Shown: positions 17,338 through 26,015, counted from the first letter of the stretch. The stretch is 64,000 nucleotides of DNA from Gammaproteobacteria bacterium (GCA_028819075.1 JAPPMM010000043.1:1-64000), one strand, 5' to 3'. Program-made: numbers and translations. Notes: generated by a model not told the origin, from the sequence alone.

Positions 17338-19116
17338 CTAACTGGGCCAGAAGAGCGGAATGAAGAGCGTGGCCGTAACGAGCAGGATGAGGTTGAGCAG
17401 GCCGCCCACCTTCACGAAGTCCATGAAGCGATATCCGCCCGGCCCGTAGATCATGACGTTCGTCTGGTACCCGAATGGCGTCACGAAGGAGGCCGACGCC
17501 CCGAACATGACCGCGATGAGCAGCGCGTACGGGTTCACGCCGCCCTGCGTGGCGGCCAAGATCGCGACCGGGGTGAGCATCACGGCCGTCGCCGCGTTAG
17601 AGACCACGGCGGTCATCACGGCGGTCAACAGATAGAAGGCCGCGATCAGTCCGATCTCTCCCAGCGGCGACGAGAGGGTCACCACCCATCCCGCGATCAG
17701 CTCCGCCGCCCCGGTGGTTTCGAGCGCCACGCCGAGCGGAATGAGCCCGGCCAGCACGAAGATGACCAGCCACTCCACCTCCCCGTAGATCTCCTCGATG
17801 TGCACGCAGCGCGTGAACACCATCAGGACCATGCCGGTGAGCGCGGCCGTCATGATGTCGAGCACGCCGAAGCTGGCGCTGAGCACGACGCCGGCCATGA
17901 TCGCCGCGGCTACGCCGGCCCGTGGCCTGTTCCCCGCGTCCGCCTTCACTTCCGCCAGCGGGACGAACCCGGGATCGTCGGCGAGGCGCTGGAGCGCGGT
18001 CGCCGTTCCCCGCACCAGAAGCAGATCGCCGACGCGGAACGAGATCCCCGCCAGCCTTTCCTGGACGGTGACACCGTGCTGCTGGATGGCGATCACCGCC
18101 GCATCGAAGCGCTGGGCGAAGTTCAGATCGCGGAGGGTCCGGCCCACAAGACTCGAGCCCGGCGCCACGAGGATCTCGACCAGCCGGCCGCGCCCGCCCG
18201 CCTGTTCGAGTTCATGCTCCTTCTGCTCCCTCGGGGTATCGAGCCGCTGCCGGCGCGCGAGATCGAGGAGGCGCTCGGCGGGCCCCTGCACGTACAGGAT
18301 GTCGCCCGGCCGTATGTGGCGGTCTCCGTGCGGCGCGGTGATCTCCTGGTCGCCCCTTTCGATGTCCAGCACCGTGACGCCATAGCGTTCGCCCCACCTC
18401 AACTGGGCCAGCGAGCGGCCGTTCGCGGGCGAATCCTCCGGGACGTGCAGTTCCGTGACGAAGCGGCGGACGTCGTACTTGGCAGACAGGTCCGGCGGCC
18501 GAAAGCGCCGCGGCAGCAGCACCCGGCCGGCGGTGAACAGATACAGCAGACCCACAGCCAGACTGATCAGCCCCAGCGGGGTGATCGAAAACATGCCGAG
18601 GGCGTCGTACCCGCGCCTCATCGCCTCGCCGTGCACGACCAGGTTGGTGGTGGTGCCCATCAAGGTGACCGTCCCCCCGAGAATCGAGACGAAGGAGAGC
18701 GGCATCAGATACCGCGAGGCCGGCTCCTTGGCCTGTTCGGCGAGCGCGAGGAACACGGGCATGAACACCAGCACAACTGCGGTGGTCATGAGAAAGGGGG
18801 AGAGGAACGCGCAGATGAGGCAGAGGACGAGCATGCGCGCGTACTTGCCGCCAAGGGGAGCGGTGCGCGCCCAGGCCCCGATGGCCGACACCAGGCCGGT
18901 CTTGCGGAGCCCCAGGCCGAGCACGAGCATCGAGCCGACCGTCACGGTCGCGCGGCTGGACAAACCCGATACCGCTTCGGCCGGCGTGACGATGCCGCTC
19001 AGCAGGAGAACGACCGGGACCGCGATGGCCACCTGGTCCACCCGGATCCGGTCGAGGGCGAACAGGACGAGCGCCGCCAGGGTGAGCGCGAGCACGAATG
19101 CGATGTCGAGCGTCAT
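17338..19116 (-). CDS. SLC13-type anion permease with two RCK_C domains
   Basis: The ATG at 19116 gives 592 residues. The protein has the CitMHS/SLC13 layout: an N-terminal membrane half with SGLSSRATVTVGSMLVLGLG, LMTTAVVLVFMP and LMGTTTNLVVHGEAM, two RCK_C domains at roughly 219-279 and 313-375, and a C-terminal membrane half with AVVSNAATAVMLTPV, the conserved SNAATA of the family. This is the standard architecture. It is a paralogue of the four-domain protein at 13490-15835. Its 3' end is 12 bases from the convergent porin gene. Sulfate, dicarboxylates and related anions are the known substrates of such permeases. Confidence 0.88.
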   Translation of the reverse strand: MTLDIAFVLALTLAALVLFALDRIRVDQVAIAVPVVLLLSGIVTPAEAVSGLSSRATVTVGSMLVLGLGLRKTGLVSAIGAWARTAPLGGKYARMLVLCLICAFLSPFLMTTAVVLVFMPVFLALAEQAKEPASRYLMPLSFVSILGGTVTLMGTTTNLVVHGEAMRRGYDALGMFSITPLGLISLAVGLLYLFTAGRVLLPRRFRPPDLSAKYDVRRFVTELHVPEDSPANGRSLAQLRWGERYGVTVLDIERGDQEITAPHGDRHIRPGDILYVQGPAERLLDLARRQRLDTPREQKEHELEQAGGRGRLVEILVAPGSSLVGRTLRDLNFAQRFDAAVIAIQQHGVTVQERLAGISFRVGDLLLVRGTATALQRLADDPGFVPLAEVKADAGNRPRAGVAAAIMAGVVLSASFGVLDIMTAALTGMVLMVFTRCVHIEEIYGEVEWLVIFVLAGLIPLGVALETTGAAELIAGWVVTLSSPLGEIGLIAAFYLLTAVMTAVVSNAATAVMLTPVAILAATQGGVNPYALLIAVMFGASASFVTPFGYQTNVMIYGPGGYRFMDFVKVGGLLNLILLVTATLFIPLFWPS

Positions 19117-19250
19117 GTCGCGTAGCTGCCTCTCACCTGTCGCGGCGCCAGTTCGCAGCTGTGCCGGCGCTTCTTCACGGCCGAGTATGGCCCGCCGCGG
19201 GCACCACACCGTACCTTGAACCCGGATTGGCGCGAACCCCGGAGGTTGCG

Positions 19251-20342
19251 ATGAAACACCTTTTCCCACCCCATGTTCATCCCGCTCGCAGGCTGGTCGT
19301 CCCGGGCCTGCTCGCTCTGGCTCTGTCACTACCGTTGGTGACAGTCTCCCCGGCAGCAGCCCAATCGGGCGATGTGCGCATCGTCCAGACGAATTCGGCC
19401 GGCGACAACGTGCACATCATCGACCCGGTCACGAACGAGGTCGTGCAGATCATCGAGGGGGTCCCGAAGGCGCACGGCGTTGCGGCGCAGGCGGACGGGA
19501 GCGTCCTCTATTTCAGCAACGAGATCCACCGCACGCTGGACATCGTGCCGACGGACGTCATGAAGGTCACGGAGCAGATCCCACTCTCCGGACGGCCGCA
19601 CAACATCGCCATCAGCAACGACGGTCGCACGGTGTACGCCGCGATCATTCAGGACTGCAGTTGCGTGGAAGTGGTGGACCTCGAGAAGGGCGAAGTGGTG
19701 AAGTCGATCGCGACGCTGGGGACGGTGCACAACGTGTTCATGTCGCCCGACGGGCGGCACGTCGCGGCGGGGATGATCGGCGCCCGCACCCTGACCATCA
19801 TAGACACCTCGATCGACGAGGCGATCTGGTCGCTCCATTTCAGCGGGCGCACCACGGGCGGCTACGCGGACGGAGGAGTGCGGCCCATGGCGTTCGAGAC
19901 GCATCCGGACGGTTCGACCTGGCGTCTGTTCATCCAGATCTCCAACTATCACGGCGTTTACGTGGTGGATTTCGCGCAGCGGAAGGTGGTGCAGAAGCTG
20001 GACATGCCGAGCCTCCCGATTTCGCGCGTGACCAACGACGCGCTGCAGGGATCGCCGGGCCACGGCCTCGCGGTCTCGCCGGACGGGCGCCAGCTCTGGT
20101 CGACGAGCAAGCCCAACGGGTACGTCTACGCGTGGTCGCTCCCTGATCTCGAGTACCTTGGGGGCGTCGAGGTCGGCCACATCCCCGACTGGCTGACGAT
20201 GACGCCCGACAGCCGCTACCTGTACGTGGCCAACGCCGGATCGAACGACGTTTCGGTCGTCGATACGCAGGAGATGAAGGAGATCGCGCGCATTCCGGTG
20301 GGCCAGGTGCCGAAACGCAACAAGACGGTGGTGTTCCCGTGA
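19251..20342 (+). CDS. Secreted YVTN-family beta-propeller protein
   Basis: The ATG at 19251 has GGAGG five bases upstream and is followed by a clear signal peptide (basic start, LVVPGLLALALSLPLVTV, then SPAAAQ). The 363-residue product consists of about seven repeats of the 40-residue YVTN type, for example RPHNIAISNDGRTVYAAI, TVHNVFMSPDGRHVAAGM and WLTMTPDSRYLYVANAGSNDVSVVD. It should fold as a seven-bladed propeller in the periplasm or outside the cell. Its stop overlaps the start of the cytochrome c gene (GTGA), so the two are probably co-translated. The propeller may be a binding or redox partner of the cytochrome; no catalytic motif is visible. Confidence 0.87.
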   Translation: MKHLFPPHVHPARRLVVPGLLALALSLPLVTVSPAAAQSGDVRIVQTNSAGDNVHIIDPVTNEVVQIIEGVPKAHGVAAQADGSVLYFSNEIHRTLDIVPTDVMKVTEQIPLSGRPHNIAISNDGRTVYAAIIQDCSCVEVVDLEKGEVVKSIATLGTVHNVFMSPDGRHVAAGMIGARTLTIIDTSIDEAIWSLHFSGRTTGGYADGGVRPMAFETHPDGSTWRLFIQISNYHGVYVVDFAQRKVVQKLDMPSLPISRVTNDALQGSPGHGLAVSPDGRQLWSTSKPNGYVYAWSLPDLEYLGGVEVGHIPDWLTMTPDSRYLYVANAGSNDVSVVDTQEMKEIARIPVGQVPKRNKTVVFP

Positions 20343-21262
20343 GCGGCGGCGGGCGGTCCAGTGCGGATGTATCGTCGCCCGATTGCGGCCGGGGTCGGAT
20401 CCGCGCACTGCTGGCGGGCAAGATCCTCGGGCGGTCCGGCTTGGCGCTTGCCATCGCACTCGTCGCGTCGGTTGCCGGCGCCGGCGAGGTCGCGGGCCAG
20501 ACGCCGCTGAGCTTCGAGGACTACCGCGCAACGGTCGAGCCGATCTTCCTGGCCGACCGCGGCGGATGGGGGCCGGGACGCGCGCCGTGCGCCACCTGCC
20601 ACGTCGAGCAGGGCACGCCCCTGCGCCTGCAGCAGCTGCGCGAGACCGCCGAGGGAGAGGTCTACTGGTCGGAAGAGGATTCCCGCAGGAACTTCGAGGT
20701 CGTCTCCCGCCTGGTCACCCCCGGGGACCCGGACCGCAGCCGGCTCCTCAGGCAGCCCCTCGCGGAGTCGGCGGGCGGTTCGCCAATCCATGTGGGCGGG
20801 AAATTCTTCGAATCGAAGGATGACCCGGAGTGGCGCGCGATGGCCGACTGGGTCGCGGCGGCGGATCGGGTCGAAGCCACCTTCGGACCGCGTCTGGACG
20901 CCGACTTTTTCCGTGACTGCGTGCAACGCGTCTTCCTCGACAAGCGCCCGGGCGACGTGGAGTGCGTCCACTGCCACGCTTCCGGCGTGCGCGGCTTCGC
21001 CCCGCCCGTCCCCGAGGGCCGCGACTTCTGGAACGAGGAGGAGACGCGGCGCAACTACGCGCTCGCGCGCCGTTACGTGGAGCCCGGCGAGCCGATGATG
21101 AGCCGGCTCTTGACGCATCCGCTGGCGCCCTCCGCGGGAGGAGACTACTTCCACGGCGGCCCCCGCCGCTGGGCATCGACGGAAGATCCCGAGTGGCAGA
21201 TGCTGGCCGCCTGGGTGCGCGGCGAAACGCCCGCGTGCGTGGTCGGCGAGGGCGATCGCTGA
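20339..21262 (+). CDS. Periplasmic di-heme c-type cytochrome with two tandem repeats
   Basis: This 307-residue protein starts at a GTG that overlaps the propeller stop. A hydrophobic segment (GLALAIALVASVAGAG, about 34-49) forms an export signal. Two c-type heme sites are present: CATCH at 84-88 and CVHCH at 209-213. The protein is an internal duplication: residues of about 58-175 and 186-297 share the order heme motif, W(S/N)EE..RRN, a 'PG(D/E)P..SRLL..PLA.SAGG' block, and a 'DPEW..(M/L)A.WV' end. The repeats resemble the planctomycete-type cytochrome domain, but I cannot name a family exactly. It is likely an electron carrier or a redox subunit acting with the propeller. Confidence 0.82.
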   Translation: MSGGGRSSADVSSPDCGRGRIRALLAGKILGRSGLALAIALVASVAGAGEVAGQTPLSFEDYRATVEPIFLADRGGWGPGRAPCATCHVEQGTPLRLQQLRETAEGEVYWSEEDSRRNFEVVSRLVTPGDPDRSRLLRQPLAESAGGSPIHVGGKFFESKDDPEWRAMADWVAAADRVEATFGPRLDADFFRDCVQRVFLDKRPGDVECVHCHASGVRGFAPPVPEGRDFWNEEETRRNYALARRYVEPGEPMMSRLLTHPLAPSAGGDYFHGGPRRWASTEDPEWQMLAAWVRGETPACVVGEGDR

Positions 21263-21275
21263 CGCGCCCAAGGCA

Positions 21276-21298
21276 AACCCTTACGTAACGGCAGGGTT
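21276..21298. repeat. Inverted repeat AACCCT...AGGGTT downstream of cytochrome gene (copy C)
   Basis: AACCCT at 21276-21281 and AGGGTT at 21293-21298 form a six-base stem with an 11-base loop, 13 bases after the cytochrome stop. The left part read on the minus strand, CGTTACGTAAGGGTT, matches the livG-end motif at 2801-2815 in 14 of 15 bases. There is no T-run, so a simple intrinsic terminator is not supported. Confidence 0.4.
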
Positions 21299-21437
21299 GC
21301 AAGGTCCGCCCTGTTTACGTTGCAGATAAGGACATGTAACTGTTGTGTGCGGGATCGCTTGCGTCCGGTACCGGGATCGGATCAATTCCGGTTCCGCACC
21401 ACCCCGCGCCAACCTTACCCCGAGCCAGGGTGCCTCC

Positions 21438-22835
21438 ATGAAGCGCTGCATCGGTAGCTTCCGCTCGATTTCGGCGAACGCTGACAGTCCCGTTCGCGGC
21501 CACGCGACCCTCGTCCCGGCAGTCGCGATCCTCGCCTTGGCGATTCCGGTCCTCACGAACATCGCTGCGCCCGAGCACCTGGCCGCCCAGCAGCCCATGG
21601 GCATGTACTCGGGCCCCACGGTCCTGCGCGCCGCGCGCCTGCTGGATGTGGAAACGGGCGAGATGCACCGGGACGCCGTGGTGGTCGTCGAGGACGGGCT
21701 CATCACCGCCGTGAATCCGGCGTCCGTCCCCGACGTCATGCACGACATGGACCTGGGCGACGTCACGCTGCTGCCGGGCCTGATCGACACCCACACCCAT
21801 CTCGCCATGCAGATCAGCGCGACCTCCTTCACGGACGCCGTGACCCGGACGGAGGCGCACGCAGCCTACAACGCGGTCAAGTACGGGGACATCACCCTGC
21901 GCGCGGGGTTCACCACGGTACGCGACTATGGCGGCGACGTGACCGTCGAACTCGGGCGGGCGGTGGAACGTGGCGACATCATCGCGCCCCGCGTGATCCC
22001 GTCGCGCAACCCCCTGGGCATCACCGGGGGCCACTGCGACGTCACGGGCTTCGCGCCCGGCATCCGCGAGGGCGGCCCGGAGGAGGGCATCGCGGACGGA
22101 CCCTGGGAGGTGGTCGAGGCGGTCCGCTACCAGATCAAGCACGGCGCCCAGGTGATCAAGACCTGCGCCACCGCCGGCGTCCTGTCGATGGAAGGCCCGG
22201 TGGGCGCCCAGCAGTACACGCTGGAGGAGCTGACCGCCATGGTCGAGGAGGCGGCCCGTCACGGGATCAAGGTCGCCGCGCACGCGCACGGCCCGGAGGG
22301 CATCCTGGCCGCGGTCCAGGCTGGCGTGGCGTCCATCGAGCACGGGTCGATCCTCACCGACGAGATCATGGACCTGATGATCGAGAAGGGGACCTACCTG
22401 GTACCGACGACCTACCTGGTCGACCGGATCGCTCTCGACCAGTTGCCGCCCCTGGTGCGTGCCAAGGCAGAGGAGATCACCCCGCTCGCGCGCCAGAGCC
22501 TGCAGCGGGCCATCGACCGCGGCGTCCCGATCGCCTTCGGTACGGACGCGGCGGTCTTCCCGCACGGCGAGAACGCCGGCGAGTTCGGCATCTATGTCGG
22601 GATGGGGATGAGCGAACTGGACGCCCTCCGCACCGCGACCATCCATGCCGCCGATCTGCTCGACACCCCCGACCGGGGCCGCTTGGCCGCGGGCATGCTC
22701 GCGGACATCATCGCCGTGCCCGGCAATCCGCTCGACGACATCGATGTGACGAAGGATGTTCGGTTCGTGATGCTCGGCGGGCGGGTGATCAAGCATGTCG
22801 TCGGCGGGCGCGACATGCACTCGATGGGACGATGA
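21438..22835 (+). CDS. Exported amidohydrolase (imidazolonepropionase-like)
   Basis: The ATG at 21438 gives 465 residues with an export signal (TLVPAVAILALAIPVLTNIA). The metal-dependent hydrolase landmarks are intact: LLPGLIDTHTHL supplies the HxH pair, HAHGPEG and SIEHGS supply the later histidines, and FGTDAAVFPHGENAGE supplies the catalytic aspartate. The lysine ligand is probably in YQIKHGAQVIKT. Family members hydrolyse N-acyl amino acids, dipeptides or cyclic amides; the closest functional label is a periplasmic prolidase or Xaa-Arg/Xaa-Pro-like dipeptidase, but I cannot choose. It is followed within 11 bases by the acyl-CoA dehydrogenase. Confidence 0.88.
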   Translation: MKRCIGSFRSISANADSPVRGHATLVPAVAILALAIPVLTNIAAPEHLAAQQPMGMYSGPTVLRAARLLDVETGEMHRDAVVVVEDGLITAVNPASVPDVMHDMDLGDVTLLPGLIDTHTHLAMQISATSFTDAVTRTEAHAAYNAVKYGDITLRAGFTTVRDYGGDVTVELGRAVERGDIIAPRVIPSRNPLGITGGHCDVTGFAPGIREGGPEEGIADGPWEVVEAVRYQIKHGAQVIKTCATAGVLSMEGPVGAQQYTLEELTAMVEEAARHGIKVAAHAHGPEGILAAVQAGVASIEHGSILTDEIMDLMIEKGTYLVPTTYLVDRIALDQLPPLVRAKAEEITPLARQSLQRAIDRGVPIAFGTDAAVFPHGENAGEFGIYVGMGMSELDALRTATIHAADLLDTPDRGRLAAGMLADIIAVPGNPLDDIDVTKDVRFVMLGGRVIKHVVGGRDMHSMGR

Positions 22836-22846
22836 GCCGGTGAGTG

Positions 22847-23995
22847 ATGGTCTCCCTCCACGATGAGCTTCGCGCCGGCGTCCGGTCGCTCTGCGCGCGC
22901 TTCGACAACGATTACTGGCGGGCCTCGGACGAAGCCCGCGCGTACCCGCACGAGTTCGTCGACGCGCTGACCGAGGCCGGATACCTGGCGTGCCTCATCC
23001 CCGAGGAGTACGGGGGGATGGGGCTCGGCATCCGGGAGGCGAGCGTCATCCTGGAGGAAATCAACCGCTCCGGCGCCAACTCCGCCGCCTGCCACGCGCA
23101 GATGTACACGATGGGCACCGTGCTGCGGCACGGCTCGGAGGAGCAGAAGCGGCGTTTTCTGCCGGGGATCGCTTCCGGCGAACTTCGGCTGCAGGCCTTC
23201 GCCGTGACCGAGCCGGATGCCGGCTCCGACACCACCCGCATCCGCACCTTCGCCGAGAGGCGAGGGCCCAAGTATGTCGTCACGGGACAGAAGGTCTTCA
23301 TCTCGCGGGTGCGCCAGTCCGATCTCATGATCCTGCTGGCGCGCACCACGCCGCTGGACGAAGTGGAGAAGCGCACCGGTGGCCTCTCGGCGTTCATCGT
23401 GGACCTGCGCGACGCCGGGGACGCGCTCCGGGTGAAACCCATCGACACCATGATCAACCACGAGAGCTGCGAGGTCTTCTTCGATGGCGTCGAGGTGCCG
23501 GCCGGGAATCGGATCGGAGAGGAGGGCCGGGGCTTCCGATACATCATGTCGGGGATGAACGCGGAGCGCATCCTGCTGGCATCAGAGTCGGTGGGGGACG
23601 GGCTCTACTTCGTGGACCGGGCATCGGAGTACGCCCGCTCCCGGCACGTCTTCGACCGGCCCATCGGAGCGAATCAGGGCGTGCAGTTCCCGATCGCCGA
23701 CGCGTACATGGACGTGCGCGCGGCAGCCGCGGTCCGGGACCAGGCGGCCCGGGACTTCGACGAGGGCGAGACCCGTGGCGACGGCCCCAACATGGCCAAA
23801 TACCTCGCCTCGCGCGCGGCCTGGAAGGCGGCCAACGCAGCCATGGACGCCTTCGGCGGCTGGGGGATGGCGGCCGAATACGGAATCGAGCGCAAGTTCC
23901 GCGAGGCCCGCCTCTACCTGATCGCCCCGGTCGCGAACAACCTCGTGCTCAGCCATGTGGCGACCCACCTGCTGGGCATGCCGAGATCGTTCTAG
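22847..23995 (+). CDS. Acyl-CoA dehydrogenase
   Basis: This 382-residue flavoprotein introduces a 2,3 double bond into an acyl-CoA. Visible motifs are LIPEEYGGMGLGIREASVIL, FAVTEPDAGSD (the flavin/adenine region), VTGQKVFISR, VEVPAGNRIGEEGRGF and the C-terminal helix set DAFGGWGMAAEYGIERKFRE. The ATG at 22847 is preceded in frame by GTG at 22844; no strong ribosome site separates them. It leads a run of three coupled CoA-ester genes (dehydrogenase, CitE-like lyase, MaoC-like hydratase), which suggests successive steps on one substrate. Confidence 0.9.
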   Translation: MVSLHDELRAGVRSLCARFDNDYWRASDEARAYPHEFVDALTEAGYLACLIPEEYGGMGLGIREASVILEEINRSGANSAACHAQMYTMGTVLRHGSEEQKRRFLPGIASGELRLQAFAVTEPDAGSDTTRIRTFAERRGPKYVVTGQKVFISRVRQSDLMILLARTTPLDEVEKRTGGLSAFIVDLRDAGDALRVKPIDTMINHESCEVFFDGVEVPAGNRIGEEGRGFRYIMSGMNAERILLASESVGDGLYFVDRASEYARSRHVFDRPIGANQGVQFPIADAYMDVRAAAAVRDQAARDFDEGETRGDGPNMAKYLASRAAWKAANAAMDAFGGWGMAAEYGIERKFREARLYLIAPVANNLVLSHVATHLLGMPRSF

Positions 23996-24007
23996 AGGAT
24001 GCGAACG

Positions 24008-24928
24008 ATGAACGACGGAGCAGGCGCAACGGAAGGGCCAGGGATGGCCGGGCATTCCCATGCGCGGCTTGGCTGCCGCTCGATCCTGTTCGTTCCGGGA
24101 TACCGTCCGGACCGCTTCGGCAAGGCGCTGGCGGCCGGGGCGGACGCCGTGTGCATCGATCTGGAGGACGCGGTGCCTCCGCAGCGGAAGGTGGTGGCGC
24201 GTGAAGCGGCCGTGCGCTTCCTGGCAGAGCGGGCGGCCGGAAGGGCCCGGAGCGCTGGCGGCCCGCCCCACCTCATCATTCGCATCAACGACCCCGAAAC
24301 GAACCTGGGGCAAGCGGACGCGGAAGCGCTCCGCGGCGTTCGTCAACCCGACGCGTTCATGATCCCCAAAGTCAGAACCGCAGCAGGAGTACGCCGCGCA
24401 GCTCGGCTTCTCCACGATGGTGCGCCGCTGTTTGCCCTCATCGAAACGGCGCTCGGACTCGAGAAGGCGGCGGACATCGGGCAGGCGTCGCCGGCCGTCG
24501 CCGGGCTGGTTTTCGGCGGCTTCGACCTGGCCCTCGAACTGCGCGCCGACCCCAGCTGGGAGCCGCTTCTCTACGCGCGCTCGCGCATAGTGCACGCCGC
24601 CGCGTTGAGCGGACTGGACGCCATCGACATGCCGTCGGTCGATTTCGGTGAGATGAGGCGCCTGCGTGAGGAGGCCGGCAGGGTTCGTCTCCTGGGATTC
24701 GCGGGAAAGATGGCCATCCATCCGGTGCAGCTTCCGGTCATTCACGAGGTGTTCACCCCTTCGGAACTCGAGGTCGAGCGAGCTCTCCGCATTCTGGACG
24801 CGGACAGGGAGGCGGGCGGAGGCGCGGTCGCGCTCGAGGGCCGCATGGTGGACCGGCCGGTCGCCGAGGTGGCGCGGCGCGTGCTGGCCCGTGCGCGCGC
24901 GGCCGCCAGCCGAGAGGCACGCAAGTGA
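24008..24928 (+). CDS. CitE-like CoA-ester lyase (HpcH/HpaI family)
   Basis: This 306-residue protein belongs to the HpcH/HpaI aldolase family in the CitE/malyl-CoA lyase branch. RSILFVPGYRPDRFGKALAAG and ADAVCIDLEDAVPP form the N-terminal half, followed by IIRINDPE, FALIETALGLE (Mg2+ ligand glutamate) and LLGFAGKMAIHPVQL, a family hallmark. The ATG at 24008 is preferred to 23999 because AGAGG lies nine bases upstream. Enzymes of this group cleave malyl-, methylmalyl- or citramalyl-CoA into acetyl-CoA and an oxo acid. Its stop overlaps the GTG of the hydratase gene, and that pairing resembles itaconyl/mesaconyl-CoA hydration followed by citramalyl-CoA cleavage. Confidence 0.87.
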   Translation: MNDGAGATEGPGMAGHSHARLGCRSILFVPGYRPDRFGKALAAGADAVCIDLEDAVPPQRKVVAREAAVRFLAERAAGRARSAGGPPHLIIRINDPETNLGQADAEALRGVRQPDAFMIPKVRTAAGVRRAARLLHDGAPLFALIETALGLEKAADIGQASPAVAGLVFGGFDLALELRADPSWEPLLYARSRIVHAAALSGLDAIDMPSVDFGEMRRLREEAGRVRLLGFAGKMAIHPVQLPVIHEVFTPSELEVERALRILDADREAGGGAVALEGRMVDRPVAEVARRVLARARAAASREARK

Positions 24929-25908
24929 AGGAATCAGCGGTGCCGACCGAAGGTGAGAGGCGCACGCGGGTGCACACCGACATTCTCGCGCCCGGGCCGG
25001 CCCAGGCCATGCTCGGTCTGCTCGACCGCGATCCGCGCGCCATCTCGGAGGGCGGTCGCCTCCCGCTGGGATGGCACTGGCTCTATTTCAGACAGCCCTG
25101 CCGTGCTTCCCGTCTGGCGCGCGACGGACACGAGGTGCGGGGGGACTTCATGCCCGACATCGACCTGCCCCGGCGCATGTGGGCGGGCGGAACGCTCCGG
25201 TCGCTGCGGCCGGTTGCCCTCGGTGAGCGGGCCGAACTCAGATCGGAGATCGTGAGCATCACCGAGAAGCGGGGGCGGAGCGGCCGGCTCGTGTTCGTGA
25301 CCGTGGGCCACACGGTCCTGCAGGGGAATCGCCGGTGCGTGGAGGAGGAGCAGGTGATCGTCTACCGGGAGGCCGCGCCTCGCCCGGCTGCTGCGACCGC
25401 CCGGCCTCAGGCCGCCCGGCAGAAGGCGGTCGCACCCGGCAGAGGAGGCGGTACAGCCGTTGCGGCGGGCGCCGACGATATGGCGAGCGGCAGCGGGGGG
25501 CGTGTCGATCTGGCCCCCGAATGGACCGGGACCTTCCTCCCCACCACGGTCACCCTCTTCCAGTTCTCGGCCCTGACCTACAACGGCCACCGCATCCACT
25601 ACGACCATCCCTACGTCACGCAGCAGGAAGGCTATCCCGGGCTCCTGGTGCATGGACCGCTGACCGCGCTTCTCCTCCTGGATGCCGCCCAGCGACACAG
25701 CCCGCGCCGGGTGAGACAGTTCCGCTACCGGGCGCTGGCGCCGCTCTTCGTGGACCAGCCGATCGCGCTTGCGGGCCACGGGCCACCCGCCGGCGCGGAC
25801 GGATCCGGTCCACAGCAGGAGCGCATCGTGGAGGCGCTCGCCCCGTCCGGCGCGGTCGCGATGCGCGGGTGGGTGACCAGGACTAGTGCTTCGAGGCCAG
25901 CAGAATGA
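24925..25908 (+). CDS. MaoC/FAS1-like dehydratase, mesaconyl/itaconyl-CoA hydratase type
   Basis: This 327-residue double hot-dog protein starts at GTG 24925 with GAGAGG seven bases upstream and overlaps the CitE-like gene. The N-terminal half (LPLGWHWLYFRQP, MWAGGTL) is the FAS1-like dehydratase domain. The C-terminal half has FSALTYNGHRIHYDHPYV and GYPGLLVHGPLTALLLL, carrying the catalytic Asp/His typical of MaoC hydratases and of mesaconyl-C4-CoA hydratase. Between them is an unusual Ala/Arg/Gly-rich linker at about 150-190. Predicted reaction: reversible hydration of an enoyl-CoA such as mesaconyl- or itaconyl-CoA. No CoA-transferase is nearby to complete a known itaconate operon. Confidence 0.83.
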   Translation: MKESAVPTEGERRTRVHTDILAPGPAQAMLGLLDRDPRAISEGGRLPLGWHWLYFRQPCRASRLARDGHEVRGDFMPDIDLPRRMWAGGTLRSLRPVALGERAELRSEIVSITEKRGRSGRLVFVTVGHTVLQGNRRCVEEEQVIVYREAAPRPAAATARPQAARQKAVAPGRGGGTAVAAGADDMASGSGGRVDLAPEWTGTFLPTTVTLFQFSALTYNGHRIHYDHPYVTQQEGYPGLLVHGPLTALLLLDAAQRHSPRRVRQFRYRALAPLFVDQPIALAGHGPPAGADGSGPQQERIVEALAPSGAVAMRGWVTRTSASRPAE

Positions 25909-25951
25909 GCATCCGCTGATATCCATATGCTACTCTTGGATTATCGAACGC

Positions 25952-25965
25952 CAGCGCTTGCGCTG
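25952..25965. promoter_or_regulatory. Palindrome upstream of mazEF, candidate autoregulatory operator
   Basis: CAGCGC TT GCGCTG is a perfect six-base inverted repeat with a two-base centre, 51 bases before the mazE ATG in a locally A/T-rich gap. TTGCGC at 25958 and TATCTA at 25980 have a 16-base spacing and could be -35/-10 boxes overlapping it. MazE-MazF complexes normally repress their own promoter through such sites; the assignment is inferred. Confidence 0.45.
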
Positions 25966-26015
25966 CGACACCATCGGGATATCTATTGTATATTCCTACC
26001 GCAAAGGAGATCATC

